A stretch of 64,000 nt of DNA. It comes from an uncultured Anaerococcus sp. (GTDB lineage Bacteria; Bacillota; Clostridia; Tissierellales; Peptoniphilaceae). The notes below the pieces were generated by a model that ran no database searches, was not told the DNA's origin, and saw nothing but the letters and a program-made list of their open reading frames with translations. Both the position numbers and the translations under genes were made by a program. Position 1 is the first letter of the stretch. Every line of letters begins with the position of its first letter. Below, one piece after another: positions 33,573-43,515 of this stretch. The stretch is from the NCBI RefSeq assembly GCF_943912385.1, contig NZ_CALTTY010000003.1:1-64000 (forward strand), given 5' to 3'.

Positions 33573-35476
33573 ATGTATATTATTCCCGAGTCTAGTCAGG
33601 TAAGAAAAGTTTTTATACCAGGTGCTGAAGATTATTATAATATACCTATTTATCAAAGAAATTATTCCTGGGGTTATGATAATATTGAGACGTTTTTTAA
33701 TGATGTTAATAATGAAAAAGAAGGATACTACATAGGGAACCTATTAATAACACCAAATGAAAAAGATAAGAGAGCCTATGATGTGGTTGATGGGCAACAA
33801 AGACTAACTACAATTGTATTAATGCTTCTAGCTATAAACCACATAATATACGAAAAATATGATATGCTATCTTTTGAAGATTTGCAAGAACGCAAACTTT
33901 ATAATACTTTGGTAACCTGTCGTTCTGATATTAAAAGGCAACTTGTTTATGAAGAAACAGCAGATGAATACCATCCAAGACTATTATTGTTAGATGACGA
34001 TATGGTTATGTATACCGAATTTTTAAAAATTCTCAAAGGGAATTGGACTACAAACCATATAAAAACAGGGTGTTTGGTAAAAGGTACCATTTCATTAAAG
34101 AATTAATTGAAGACGAATTTTTCACAAAAGATAAAGAAGGGAATTATGTAAATTATACTCAGTCTTTTGAAAACATATCAAACTTTTATAAGAAGTTAAA
34201 TAGTATAGAAATATTAATTATAAAGGTAAACAATTTAACGGATGCATTTTCAATATTTACATCTTTTAACTCTAAAGGATTGCCATTAACATTAATAGAC
34301 CTATTAAAATCGTACTATCTAAAAAATGCAGTGATATATTTAGGAGAAGAGAAGGCATTAGACAAATGGCATAAATTAATATCCTTTTTCTATGATGATA
34401 ATGGAGAACCAATTTCTACACTTGTGACTCAATTTTTACAAAATTATTATGACACATTCGAATCAAAATCGACATCATCTATTACAAAGAGCCAGTCCTT
34501 AAGAGAGTATGAAAACTTATTTGCTAAAAAAGGTGGAGACTATATAGATGAGCTTATAGACGGATCACGAATATTTTCATCATTTACTAATAATATTGGC
34601 AAATTCAACGATGAATTATCTTATACTGGTCCTCTTCCAATTAATGAGAGGGACGAAGATATAGACTATTACATTAAAAAACTGGCAGTCCTAGACACAA
34701 CGGCTGTATATCCCATAATAATGTTCCTACTTACAAAATATAGAGATTGTGAAATAAATGTAAAAAATCTAGTTTCTAATTTAAAATATTTGAGTAATTA
34801 TTATATAAGAAGAAATATAGTTCTAAAGCCGAAATCATCAAATCTTAGAGCTAAATCTCTACTAGCTATCAGAAAACTTGAGAAAGAAAAGGATCTAAAT
34901 AATAATGCATTAGATATTATAAAATCTAGTTTAAATATGATTGCAGCAACTAATAATGAATTTTTATCAAGTCTACTTGATAGCAATATCTATGAAGTTA
35001 ATAAAAATATTTCTAGACTTATAATGATTGACCTAGAAAGAGAATACGGAACATTTTTCCATAAACAAAGAAAAGATGATCTGGATGATAAGGATGAAAA
35101 GGGTAGATTTAGGTGGACTATTGAACACATTATGCCACAATCTAAGAATTTATCTGAATCATGGAAAAAATCAATTAACATAGATGGGAATTTGAATGAC
35201 GAAGAAATTTCAAAAATCCAAACTGATTATATTCATAAATTAGGAAATTTAACACTCACTGGCTATAATTCAGAAATGAGTAATAGAGATTTTATAGAAA
35301 AGAGAGATTATAAAGGGAAAAGTACAGAAGACTATAGTGGCTTAAGAACGGGTTTATTCTTGAACAAATCAATCTTTGATGATGATCCTCAAAAAGATTC
35401 TTGGAATCAAGAAGATATACAAAGAAGAACAGAGGAATTAGGAAAATTATTAGTAAAACTTTATGATTTAAACTAG
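33573..35476 (+). pseudogene. DUF262/DUF1524 protein (GmrSD-like restriction family), frameshifted in a G tract
   Basis: Two frames make one protein of about 634 residues. The first (33573-34106, SD AAGGAGG) has the DUF262 nucleotide-binding motifs IYQRNYSWG and VVDGQQRLTTIV. The frame breaks at GGG 34038-34040: one more G would join EFLKILKG to ELDYKPYKNRVFGKR. The second (to 35476) carries FTSFNSKGLPLTLIDLLK and the DUF1524 HNH-type nuclease motif WTIEHIMPQ with HKLGNLTLTGYN. Family members include type IV restriction enzymes acting on modified phage DNA. Lower GC than its neighbours suggests transfer. It is either inactive, phase-variable at the G run, or a sequencing error. Confidence 0.8.
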
Positions 35477-35502
35477 TGAATAATGAAATATTACAGACAT
35501 AA

Positions 35503-35550
35503 AAAGGTGATGTTGCAGAATAGATTTACCTATTCTGCAACATCACCTTT
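35503..35550 (-). terminator. Terminator with 21-bp perfect stem
   Basis: 35503-35523 pairs perfectly with 35530-35550 around a 6-nt loop. In minus-strand sense it is followed by TTTTTATG, so it ends the Na/Pi transporter gene, and may also stop the opposing gene. Confidence 0.8.
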
Positions 35551-35554
35551 AGTT

Positions 35555-37246
35555 TTAGTATAAGTCTTCTCCGTATTCGTCTTCGATTTGGACTCCTTCG
35601 TGGGTTTTTACTGGGTCTACGGTGATTCTTGCAATATTAAAGGCGTGGTCACCAATTCTTTCCATGGTTGATAGGATGTCGTTGTAGACGTAAGAGGCCA
35701 TGCTTGTCATGTCTACTCCCTTTTTTAACCTCTGGTAGTGGCTTTTTCTAAGTTTAACTTCCATAAGGTCAAGGGCTGCCTCATCTTCTGCTAGCCTGTT
35801 GTGCTCGGCTATATCTTCGGTTTCGAAGACTTCTATGGCCTTGGCTATATTGTTTATGACTAAATCGAAGATGTCGTTTAGGTCGTCTATGGCTTCGTCT
35901 CCATAGCCTGTACCAGATTCGTGTATTTCGTTGAAGTATTCTACTAGGTTTTCAGACAAGTCTGAGATTCTTTCTACGTTGATTTGGACTTGAAGGTAGG
36001 TCTGTATGTCCATTTCTATTTCTGGTGGGGTCTGACTTTGACCTATATTTAATAGGTAGGCTTGGATTTTGGTGTCCATGTCATTTACCATGGCTTCAGC
36101 TTCTTTACTTGTTTCGTAGTGTTTATTATCCTTGGTATTGAGGAAGGACTTGGCTGCCTTGATATTTTCAAGGGCTACTACTGATTCCTGGATGATGGCA
36201 GTCTTGGTTTGGTCAAGGGCTGCTGCTGGGAAGGTATCTATTAGCTTTTCGTCAAGCTCAATGTTGCCAAGATCTGTAAGGATTGAGTCCCTGCCAGGAA
36301 TTAGCCTTCTTAATAATCTTGCTACATATTTTATTAAAGGTAGGAAGATTACCATACCAATAAAGTTAAAGGTGAAGTGACCGACTGCTATAGTCATTAG
36401 CTTGCTTGCACCGATGGCTGACGATAATATTTCTACAAGGGCTTGGTATGGGGTTAAAAATATCAAAAATATTAGCGATACTGATACATTAAATAGGACA
36501 TGGAATAAGGATGTCCTCCTTGCTGATAAGGATCCACCAAGGCTTGCGAGGATGGCTGTGATACAGGTACCTATATTTGCCCCGAACATTAGGGCAAGAG
36601 CTACACCGAGATCTATAGCATTAGATGCGAATAGGGACTGGGTTATACCTATAAAGGCCGATGATGATTGGAGCATAGCTGTAAGGATTGCCCCTATTAA
36701 GACTCCAAGGATTGGTTTTTTTCCCATATTTGCTACTACATCTTCAAATCCTGGTATGTCTTTTAATTCTTTCAGAGAATCTCCCATCATTTGCAGTCCT
36801 ATAAATAAAAGACCGAAACCTATTAGGATTTCTCCTATATACTTGTTTCTTCTCTTAGCTGAAAACATGAAGATTATAACACCGATTAGGGTAATAAAAT
36901 AAGAAAAATATTCCAAATTAAAACCAATCAAGATGGATGTGACTGTTGTACCAATATTGGCTCCGAGGGTTACTCCTATGGCCTGCTCTAGGCTCATGAT
37001 ACCAGCCCTTACAAAGCTGATAGCGATAACTGTGGTGCCGGATGAGGACTGGATTAGTCCTGTGATTACTATTCCTACAAGGACCCCTTTAATAGGATTT
37101 GAGGTGTATTTTTCAACATAACCTCGCATCTTGGGTCCTGCAAAATTCGTTAAGGCATCACCCATGAGGCTGATACCGAATAAAAATATAGCTAGTCCTC
37201 CCGCAATAAAATTCCACTGCAGGGAAGATAGTGATGATAGGTTCAT
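35555..37246 (-). CDS. Na+/phosphate cotransporter with PhoU-like C-terminus
   Basis: 563 residues from the ATG at 37246 (GGAGG 5 nt upstream); an upstream start adds 33 residues with no family match. The membrane part (1 to about 320) has the two inverted NptA-type repeats with their QSSS motifs: GLIQSSSGTTVIAISFV and AMLQSSSAFIGITQSL. The soluble part (about 345-555) is a PhoU-like helical bundle. It imports phosphate with sodium. This gene is against the direction of its neighbours and alone between two terminators or promoters. Confidence 0.92.
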   Translation of the reverse strand: MNLSSLSSLQWNFIAGGLAIFLFGISLMGDALTNFAGPKMRGYVEKYTSNPIKGVLVGIVITGLIQSSSGTTVIAISFVRAGIMSLEQAIGVTLGANIGTTVTSILIGFNLEYFSYFITLIGVIIFMFSAKRRNKYIGEILIGFGLLFIGLQMMGDSLKELKDIPGFEDVVANMGKKPILGVLIGAILTAMLQSSSAFIGITQSLFASNAIDLGVALALMFGANIGTCITAILASLGGSLSARRTSLFHVLFNVSVSLIFLIFLTPYQALVEILSSAIGASKLMTIAVGHFTFNFIGMVIFLPLIKYVARLLRRLIPGRDSILTDLGNIELDEKLIDTFPAAALDQTKTAIIQESVVALENIKAAKSFLNTKDNKHYETSKEAEAMVNDMDTKIQAYLLNIGQSQTPPEIEMDIQTYLQVQINVERISDLSENLVEYFNEIHESGTGYGDEAIDDLNDIFDLVINNIAKAIEVFETEDIAEHNRLAEDEAALDLMEVKLRKSHYQRLKKGVDMTSMASYVYNDILSTMERIGDHAFNIARITVDPVKTHEGVQIEDEYGEDLY

Positions 37247-37392
37247 ATTTCCTCCAAAAAACTTCGTTACTTCTAATATATCATATTTAACCAAGAAATG
37301 AAATGAAATTATCAATTTTTTTAATAAGTTTAATATAAAGAACAAGTATTTTCTAAAAAAGCCCCAAGTTGGCTATAAGTCAAGCCTTTGTA

Positions 37393-37420
37393 TTGACAAA
37401 ATTCCAATATCCACTATAAT
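37393..37420 (+). promoter_or_regulatory. Promoter of the mnmE operon
   Basis: TTGACA (37393-37398), 16-nt spacer, TATAAT (37415-37420). The leader has a small hairpin, CCACTA (37435-37440) with TAGTGG (37448-37453), before the AAGGAGG ribosome site. Confidence 0.75.
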
Positions 37421-37481
37421 CTTTATGTTACAGACCACTAGTGAAAGTAGTGGATATTATCACTAAATACAAGGAGGATTT

Positions 37482-38846
37482 ATGGCAAAGACAATAGCAG
37501 CTATCTCAACTCCAGCGGGCACTGGTGGGATTTCGATAGTGAGAATGACAGGGGATGATACCCTTAAGATTATAAATGAAATTTTCAGGCCTATAAATAA
37601 GAGGCCTATTGACCAAGACAAGGATGATAGGTACCTTCGCTATGGCCATATAATAGGTGATGACGGGGAGATTATAGATGAGGTAATGGTTGCCTTTATG
37701 AAGGCTCCAGCGACCTATACTAGGGAGGATGTGGCAGAGATTAACTGCCATGGGTCCTTTGTGGCTGTAAGGGAGATTTTAAATTTACTTCTTGATAAGG
37801 GGTGCGATTTGGCAGAGTCGGGTGAATTTACCAAAAGAGCCTTTTTAAATGGAAGGATTGATCTCTCCCAGGCGGAGGCAGTACTTGATATTATAAATTC
37901 AACCAATAAGCTATCTACAAGCCAAGGTATTAACCAGCTTCAAGGCTCTCTTACTAGAAAGATTACAGATATAAGAACTGACCTTAAGGAAGGGCTGGCA
38001 AGGCTTGAGTATTCGATAAATTTTACCGAAGATGGAGAGGACCTACCTCTTTCTGACATCACAACCCATATAAAAAGAGCTTATGAAAAAATTGACCTCT
38101 TGGCTTCTACATCAAACAAGGGTAAACTTGTAAAAGACGGGATTAATACAACCATAGTAGGCAAACCTAATGTGGGTAAGTCCTCACTTTTAAATGTTCT
38201 TCTCGATGAAAATAGGGCCATTGTTACAGACATACCGGGTACGACCAGAGATTTGATCACAGAATATATTTCCCTGGGTGATTTCACCTTAAAGATAAAT
38301 GATACTGCTGGTATCAGAGATACAGAAGATTTGGTTGAAAAAATTGGGGTTGATAAGTCAATAGAGCTTATTAAGGAATCTGACCTTATCCTTGCAATCT
38401 TTGACCTTTCTAGGGACTTTGACCAGGAGGATGAGAAAATACTCGATTTAATCAAGGACGAAAATGCCATCATTATTTTAAACAAGGCAGATCTTGATGA
38501 GAAGTTTTCTGAAAAAGACTTTGACCTCGACCTACCTATTATAAAAACCTCCATGGCTAAAGAAGAGGGTATACTAGAGTTAGAAGATACTATCAGAGAT
38601 ATTTTTGATAGTAGGGAAATAAATAGGGAGTCAGTTTTAATAACCAATACCAGGCACGAAAGGCTACTGAAAATTGCCAAAGATAAGATAAATTCTTCCC
38701 TTGCCGATATGGAGGCGGGTATCCCTATAGACGCTTGCGAGGTTGACTTATCAGCAGCCTATGAAGACTTAGGTCTTATAATCGGCGAAAGTGTATCAGG
38801 AGAGATAATGGATAAAGTATTTAAGGAGTTTTGCGTTGGAAAGTAA
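37482..38846 (+). CDS. mnmE: tRNA uridine-5-carboxymethylaminomethyl modification GTPase MnmE
   Basis: 454 residues. N-terminal THF-binding domain (TIAAISTPAGTGGISIVRMTG), helical middle, G domain with GKPNVGKSSLLN, DIPGTTRD, DTAGIRDT and NKAD (about 222-380), and the C-terminal CVGK motif (FCVGK) essential for modification. With MnmG it modifies the wobble uridine of several tRNAs. mnmG begins inside its last codons. Confidence 0.96.
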   Translation: MAKTIAAISTPAGTGGISIVRMTGDDTLKIINEIFRPINKRPIDQDKDDRYLRYGHIIGDDGEIIDEVMVAFMKAPATYTREDVAEINCHGSFVAVREILNLLLDKGCDLAESGEFTKRAFLNGRIDLSQAEAVLDIINSTNKLSTSQGINQLQGSLTRKITDIRTDLKEGLARLEYSINFTEDGEDLPLSDITTHIKRAYEKIDLLASTSNKGKLVKDGINTTIVGKPNVGKSSLLNVLLDENRAIVTDIPGTTRDLITEYISLGDFTLKINDTAGIRDTEDLVEKIGVDKSIELIKESDLILAIFDLSRDFDQEDEKILDLIKDENAIIILNKADLDEKFSEKDFDLDLPIIKTSMAKEEGILELEDTIRDIFDSREINRESVLITNTRHERLLKIAKDKINSSLADMEAGIPIDACEVDLSAAYEDLGLIIGESVSGEIMDKVFKEFCVGK

Positions 38847-40734
38847 GTATAAATATCAGGCAGGATTCTATGATGTAGTTGTTGTTGGAGCAGGCCATGC
38901 TGGTTGTGAGGCAGGTCTTGCTTCTGCAAGACTTGGGATGAAGACTTTAGTTTTAACTACATCCATGGAATCAATTGCAGACATGCCATGTAACCCCAAT
39001 ATAGGAGGCACAGGAAAAGGCCACATAGTTAGAGAAATCGACGCCCTAGGTGGAGAAATGGCTGTAAATATCGACAAAACCTTCATCCAATCAAGGATGC
39101 TAAATACATCCAAGGGACCAGCTGTCCATTCCCTAAGGGTCCAGGCAGATAAGAGAAAATACCACGAAGAAATGAAGAAGGTCCTAGAAAACCAAGAAAA
39201 TCTGGATTTATTTGAACAAGAAGTCGACAAGATAAATTATGAGGACGGAAAAATTGTTTCATGTGAAACAGTTGAAGGGGCAATATATGAAACCAAGGCC
39301 CTTATAATTTGTACCGGCACCTACCTAAACGGGAAAACCCTAATAGGAGAATATGAAAGGGTAAGCGGTCCCCACGGTCTTTCTGCTGCCACCTACCTAA
39401 CAGATAGTCTTGTCGAGATGGGCTTTAATATTCGTAGGTTTAAGACAGGAACACCGGCAAGGATTGATAGAAAATCTGTAAACTATGAAAAAACTACAAC
39501 CCAACCTGGAGATCAAGAAGTGATCCCATTTTCATTTTTAAATGAGGGAAAGGATTATTCAGATAGGGCACAAGAGGACTGCTACCTAACCTATACAACA
39601 GAAGAAACTAAAAAAATCATTATGGACAACCTAGACAGGTCACCAATCTATGGGGGTAAGGTCAAGGGAATAGGCCCAAGATATTGTCCTTCTATAGAAG
39701 ATAAGATGGTAAGATTCCCTGACAGGGACATCCACCAGGTCTTTATAGAACCAGAAGGATTGTCGACAGACGAAATGTATGTCCAGGGTGTGTCATCCTC
39801 CCTACCTCAAGAAGTCCAGATGGATTTTTATAAGACCATAATAGGCCTTGAGGATGTAAGGGTAATGAGGCCGGCCTATGCCATTGAATATGACATGATT
39901 GATACAAGACAGTTAAAAAGAACCCTAGAGTCAAAAGAATATGATGGCTTATATTTTGCAGGTCAGATTAATGGGTCATCAGGCTACGAAGAAGCAGCAG
40001 GCCAGGGACTTGTAGCTGGTATAAATGCAAGTCTTAAGATTAAAGGCGAGGATGAATTTATCCTAGATAGGTCTGATGCCTATATAGGAGTTTTAATAGA
40101 TGACCTTGTTACAGAAGGAACTAATGAACCTTATAGGATGATGACGTCCAGGTGCGAATACCGTCTAACTATGAGGCAGGACAATGCTGATGTGAGACTC
40201 TCTCAAAAAGGTTATGACCTGGGTCTAGTATCTAGTGAGCGTTACCAAAAGATGGTTAATAAAAGAGAACTTATAGACGGCGAGATCGAGAGATTAAAGG
40301 GCATCATGCTTACCCCAAAGGAAGAAACTAACAAGACCCTAGAAGACCTTGGTACAAGGCCTATCAATAAGGGAGTAACCCTATACGACCTCATAAAAAG
40401 ACCTGAGATTTCCTACGATAAGACAAAGGTCTTTGACCTTGAAAGGAAGGACTACCCAGCCTTTATAAGGATGAGTGTACAAACTGAAATAAAGTATGAG
40501 GGCTATATTAAAAAGCAGATGGCAGATATAGATAAGTTTAAAAAGCTAGAAGGAAAAAAACTAAGTTCAGATATAGACTATGAAAAGATACCAGGCCTAA
40601 AGAAAGAATCTGCAGAGAAGCTAAATGAGATAAAGCCAGATTCCCTAGGCCAAGCCTCAAGGATATCTGGAGTGAGCCCAGCCGACATTAATGTCCTTTT
40701 AATTAGAATAAAGACAGGAGAACTTTATGGATAA
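38836..40734 (+). CDS. mnmG: tRNA uridine modification enzyme MnmG (GidA)
   Basis: 632 residues. FAD-binding VVVVGAGHAGCEAGLASARLG near the start, MPCNPNIGGTGKGHIVREIDALGG (conserved Cys), and GYEEAAGQGLVAGINA. The start is TTG with AAGGAG 7 nt upstream. It forms a complex with MnmE. It overlaps mnmE by 11 nt and rsmG by 8 nt. Confidence 0.96.
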   Translation: MESKYKYQAGFYDVVVVGAGHAGCEAGLASARLGMKTLVLTTSMESIADMPCNPNIGGTGKGHIVREIDALGGEMAVNIDKTFIQSRMLNTSKGPAVHSLRVQADKRKYHEEMKKVLENQENLDLFEQEVDKINYEDGKIVSCETVEGAIYETKALIICTGTYLNGKTLIGEYERVSGPHGLSAATYLTDSLVEMGFNIRRFKTGTPARIDRKSVNYEKTTTQPGDQEVIPFSFLNEGKDYSDRAQEDCYLTYTTEETKKIIMDNLDRSPIYGGKVKGIGPRYCPSIEDKMVRFPDRDIHQVFIEPEGLSTDEMYVQGVSSSLPQEVQMDFYKTIIGLEDVRVMRPAYAIEYDMIDTRQLKRTLESKEYDGLYFAGQINGSSGYEEAAGQGLVAGINASLKIKGEDEFILDRSDAYIGVLIDDLVTEGTNEPYRMMTSRCEYRLTMRQDNADVRLSQKGYDLGLVSSERYQKMVNKRELIDGEIERLKGIMLTPKEETNKTLEDLGTRPINKGVTLYDLIKRPEISYDKTKVFDLERKDYPAFIRMSVQTEIKYEGYIKKQMADIDKFKKLEGKKLSSDIDYEKIPGLKKESAEKLNEIKPDSLGQASRISGVSPADINVLLIRIKTGELYG

Positions 40735-41365
40735 AAATAAGATGTATGATACCTATATGGAATATCTCCTCGAGGTAAATAGCCACACCAACCTCACTAC
40801 AATAATAGACCCGGAAGAAATTAAAATTAAACATTTCAAGGACTCCCTTACTGTACTAGACTATATTATTGAGGGGGATAGGGTCCTTGATATCGGAGCA
40901 GGCGCAGGTTTTCCTGGGATTCCTCTTAGGATTGAGAAGGATTTTGACCTGACTTTGGTAGACTCTGTCAATAAAAAAGTTAATTTTATGAATGAAAGCA
41001 TAGAAAAACTTGGTCTTACAAAGGCTCGTGCTATCCACACCAGGGCAGAAGACTTTGCCAAAGACAATAGGGAAGGTTTTGATGTAGTAATATCCCGAGC
41101 GGTTGCCAATATGTCAACCCTATCTGAACTTTGCCTACCTTTAGTTAAGGTAGGTGGGCTTTTTATAGCTCTTAAGGGGCCAAAGGCTGACGAAGAGGTG
41201 AAAAATGCTGAAAATGCATTGAAAATCCTAGGTGGTGAAGTAATAGAGATGGATGCCCTTGATCTTGAAGGAAATGAAAGGGTTAATGTAATTGTTAAAA
41301 AAGTTAGGTCTTGTAAGAAGACCTACCCAAGGGGACAAAACCTTCCTAAGAGGAAACCCATATAA
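40727..41365 (+). CDS. rsmG: 16S rRNA (guanine-N7) methyltransferase RsmG
   Basis: 212 residues. SAM-binding motif VLDIGAGAGFPGIPLRI (about 47-63), LVDSVNKKVNFM, and VISRAVANMSTLSELCLPL. The family methylates G527 of 16S rRNA. The C-terminus PRGQNLPKRKPI is typical. A parS-like site begins right after the stop codon. Confidence 0.95.
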   Translation: MDKNKMYDTYMEYLLEVNSHTNLTTIIDPEEIKIKHFKDSLTVLDYIIEGDRVLDIGAGAGFPGIPLRIEKDFDLTLVDSVNKKVNFMNESIEKLGLTKARAIHTRAEDFAKDNREGFDVVISRAVANMSTLSELCLPLVKVGGLFIALKGPKADEEVKNAENALKILGGEVIEMDALDLEGNERVNVIVKKVRSCKKTYPRGQNLPKRKPI

Positions 41366-41381
41366 TGTTTCATATGAAACA
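41366..41381. promoter_or_regulatory. parS-like site 1 (TA-centred)
   Basis: TGTTTCATATGAAACA, a perfect 16-bp palindrome equal to parS except that the central CG is TA. Confidence 0.7.
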
Positions 41382-41403
41382 AAGCAGAGCATAAGGAGAA
41401 TAC

Positions 41404-42201
41404 ATGGAAAGTAAATTTACAAGATTTATAAAAAGCTTCTTTATTATAATGTGCTTTCTTATTATAAATATATTAATTGATGCAGTAAGTGGATCGACTG
41501 TTCCAATGGTAATATCAACTTTAAAAACAGGAAATCCTCTAGATTATATCTCGTATATAGCTTACGGGCTTCTCGCTGGTCAATTAATAAAAGCTCTTAT
41601 CCTAGTTTTTTTTATTAGAAAGAGAAGAAAGACTTTAATTAATAAATATCAGAGACCCTATATTTTTAATGAGAAATTAGAAAATCCATTAAGCTTTGTA
41701 GGCATAGGCCTGGGAACAGTTGGATTTGGATTAATATTAACTAACCTTATTATGAAGGCATTTGAAGGTTCTGAAATGTTAGGAAAAGCTATTGAATTGA
41801 TGGAAAATGCTTTTTCTGCACAGGGACCTATAGACAAGATAATAATGATGGTAACAATTGCAATAGGAGCACCTCTTGTGGAAGAGCTTCTTTTTAGAGG
41901 GGTACTCTTTGAAGAATTAAACAGACATGCATCCAAGAAGACAACAATCTTTTTGACAGCTCTTATCTTTGGCCTATACCATTTTAATATTATTCAAAGT
42001 CCCAATACCTTTATGATGGGATTAATCCTAGCCTATGTATATACTAAGACTAAAAGTATCAAAGCACCAATCATAGTCCACGCTACAAACAACCTCCTTG
42101 CGACCATACCCATGGTCGATCAAGGCTTAAGCTGGCAGGGGATAATCCTCTATGGGATATTTTTAATAATCGGAATATACTCACTAAAGACACTTAGTTA
42201 A
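41404..42201 (+). CDS. CPBP-family intramembrane metalloprotease
   Basis: 265 residues with about seven hydrophobic segments. The CPBP (Abi/CAAX) motifs are present: EELLFRGVLFEEL (motif 1, EExxxR) and FGLYHFN (motif 2, FxxxH), followed by HATNNLLA (third motif H..N). It is a glutamic-type membrane protease; in bacteria such proteins mature peptides or confer bacteriocin immunity. Its place among parAB genes is not conserved knowledge to me. It lies in an apparent operon but with a terminator at its end. Confidence 0.85.
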   Translation: MESKFTRFIKSFFIIMCFLIINILIDAVSGSTVPMVISTLKTGNPLDYISYIAYGLLAGQLIKALILVFFIRKRRKTLINKYQRPYIFNEKLENPLSFVGIGLGTVGFGLILTNLIMKAFEGSEMLGKAIELMENAFSAQGPIDKIIMMVTIAIGAPLVEELLFRGVLFEELNRHASKKTTIFLTALIFGLYHFNIIQSPNTFMMGLILAYVYTKTKSIKAPIIVHATNNLLATIPMVDQGLSWQGIILYGIFLIIGIYSLKTLS

Positions 42202-42218
42202 TAGCTAGGTGTTTTTTT
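42190..42218 (+). terminator. Terminator overlapping the CPBP stop codon
   Basis: ACACTTAG (42190-42197) pairs with CTAGGTGT (42205-42212) with a GU pair, followed by seven T. Confidence 0.7.
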
Positions 42219-42269
42219 GTTTCACAAAATTAGATTTTAAATACTTTAGGAGTAAAATAATAGTAGAAA

Positions 42270-42285
42270 AGTTTCACGTGAAACA
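42270..42285. promoter_or_regulatory. parS site 2 (canonical)
   Basis: AGTTTCACGTGAAACA matches the canonical TGTTTCACGTGAAACA at 15 of 16 positions. It lies just before cinA. Confidence 0.88.
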
Positions 42286-42300
42286 TAAACGGAGTTAAAA

Positions 42301-43515
42301 ATGCAAGCAACTATTTTTTCGGTGGGGACAGAAATCCTTCTGGGCTCCATCCTAGATTCAAATTCTAAGTTTATAGCTGAAAGACTGGCTGGACTTGGAA
42401 TAAATTTATACAAGATGGTAACTGTAGGAGATAACCCTGAAAGACTCTACCAAGCCCTCAAAGAAGCAAATGGTAAGTATGACTATATCTTTGTAACAGG
42501 TGGGCTGGGACCTACTGACGATGACATCAGCAAGGAAACAGTAGTAAAAGTATTGGGACTTGAAGATGAAATGGAAGTAGACGAAGACTCCTATGAAGAA
42601 CTTAAGAAGTATTTTACTAATAAGAATACAGCCATGAAGGTTAATAAAAAACAAGCGGTTTTTCCAAAATCAGCCACTGTTTTAAAAAACACCCAAGGGA
42701 CTGCCCCAGGTTGTATAATGGGAGATGTTAGTAAATATATTCTCCTTCCAGGTCCGCCCCACGAGATGCGACACATCTTTGATACGGAAGTTGTACCTAG
42801 GCTTAATACAGAAATAAATATAGAGTCTATTAATTGCAAGATAGGACTACTTGGTGAATGGGATGTGGCTAGGAGGATTGACCTAAATGGATCAGATCCA
42901 ACCATAAGCCCCTATGCCAAGGCTGGCGGTGTTGAACTTAGGATAACAGCATCTAATGAAGATAGGAAAAAGCTAAATGAATCCCTGGAGAGGGGAGTAG
43001 CAAAGGTAAAAGAAGCCTTTGGACCCCTCCTTATAACAAGCGAGGATAAGTCTAAAGAAGAAATCCTAATTGATGAGCTTAAACAAAGAGGAGAATATAT
43101 ATCGGCCGCTGAATCTATAACTGGAGGACTTGTTGTATCCTCTATAATAGGAGTAAGCGGGGCTAGTGATGTATTAAAGGAATCTTATATAACCTATTCT
43201 AATGACGTTAAGCATAAGATTTTAAATGTTTCATATGAAACAATTGATAAGTATGACGTGGTAAGTCCAGAGGTAGCTTATGAAATGCTTGACGGGCTTA
43301 TTGAAAAAACATCCTCTGACCTTTGCCTCGCAACTACAGGCTATGCCCATCTTGGTATAGCCTACCTAGCAGTACTATATAGAGGAAAGAAATACCTTAG
43401 AAAAATCACCGCCAAGGGTGATAGGAATAAGGTCAGAAGGATAGCAAAGAATAAACTAATAGACATGAGTATATTAATAGTAAGAGGTGACTATGAAGAC
43501 GATATCAATATTTAA
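42301..43515 (+). CDS. cinA: CinA-family protein (damage-inducible / nicotinamide-nucleotide amidase)
   Basis: 404 residues. N-terminal MoaB-like pyrophosphatase domain (ATIFSVGTEILLGSILDSNSKFIAERL, VTGGLGPTDDDISKE), middle KH-type segment, and C-terminal CinA amidase domain (AESITGGLVVSSIIGVSGASDVLKESYITYSNDVK). A parS-like palindrome lies inside the reading frame near 43227. Ribosome site CGGAG is upstream. It overlaps parA. Confidence 0.93.
   Translation: MQATIFSVGTEILLGSILDSNSKFIAERLAGLGINLYKMVTVGDNPERLYQALKEANGKYDYIFVTGGLGPTDDDISKETVVKVLGLEDEMEVDEDSYEELKKYFTNKNTAMKVNKKQAVFPKSATVLKNTQGTAPGCIMGDVSKYILLPGPPHEMRHIFDTEVVPRLNTEINIESINCKIGLLGEWDVARRIDLNGSDPTISPYAKAGGVELRITASNEDRKKLNESLERGVAKVKEAFGPLLITSEDKSKEEILIDELKQRGEYISAAESITGGLVVSSIIGVSGASDVLKESYITYSNDVKHKILNVSYETIDKYDVVSPEVAYEMLDGLIEKTSSDLCLATTGYAHLGIAYLAVLYRGKKYLRKITAKGDRNKVRRIAKNKLIDMSILIVRGDYEDDINI
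43227..43242. promoter_or_regulatory. parS-like site 3 (TA-centred, inside cinA)
   Basis: TGTTTCATATGAAACA, identical to site 1, in the coding region for NVSYETID. Placement inside a gene is common for real parS sites. Confidence 0.7.
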
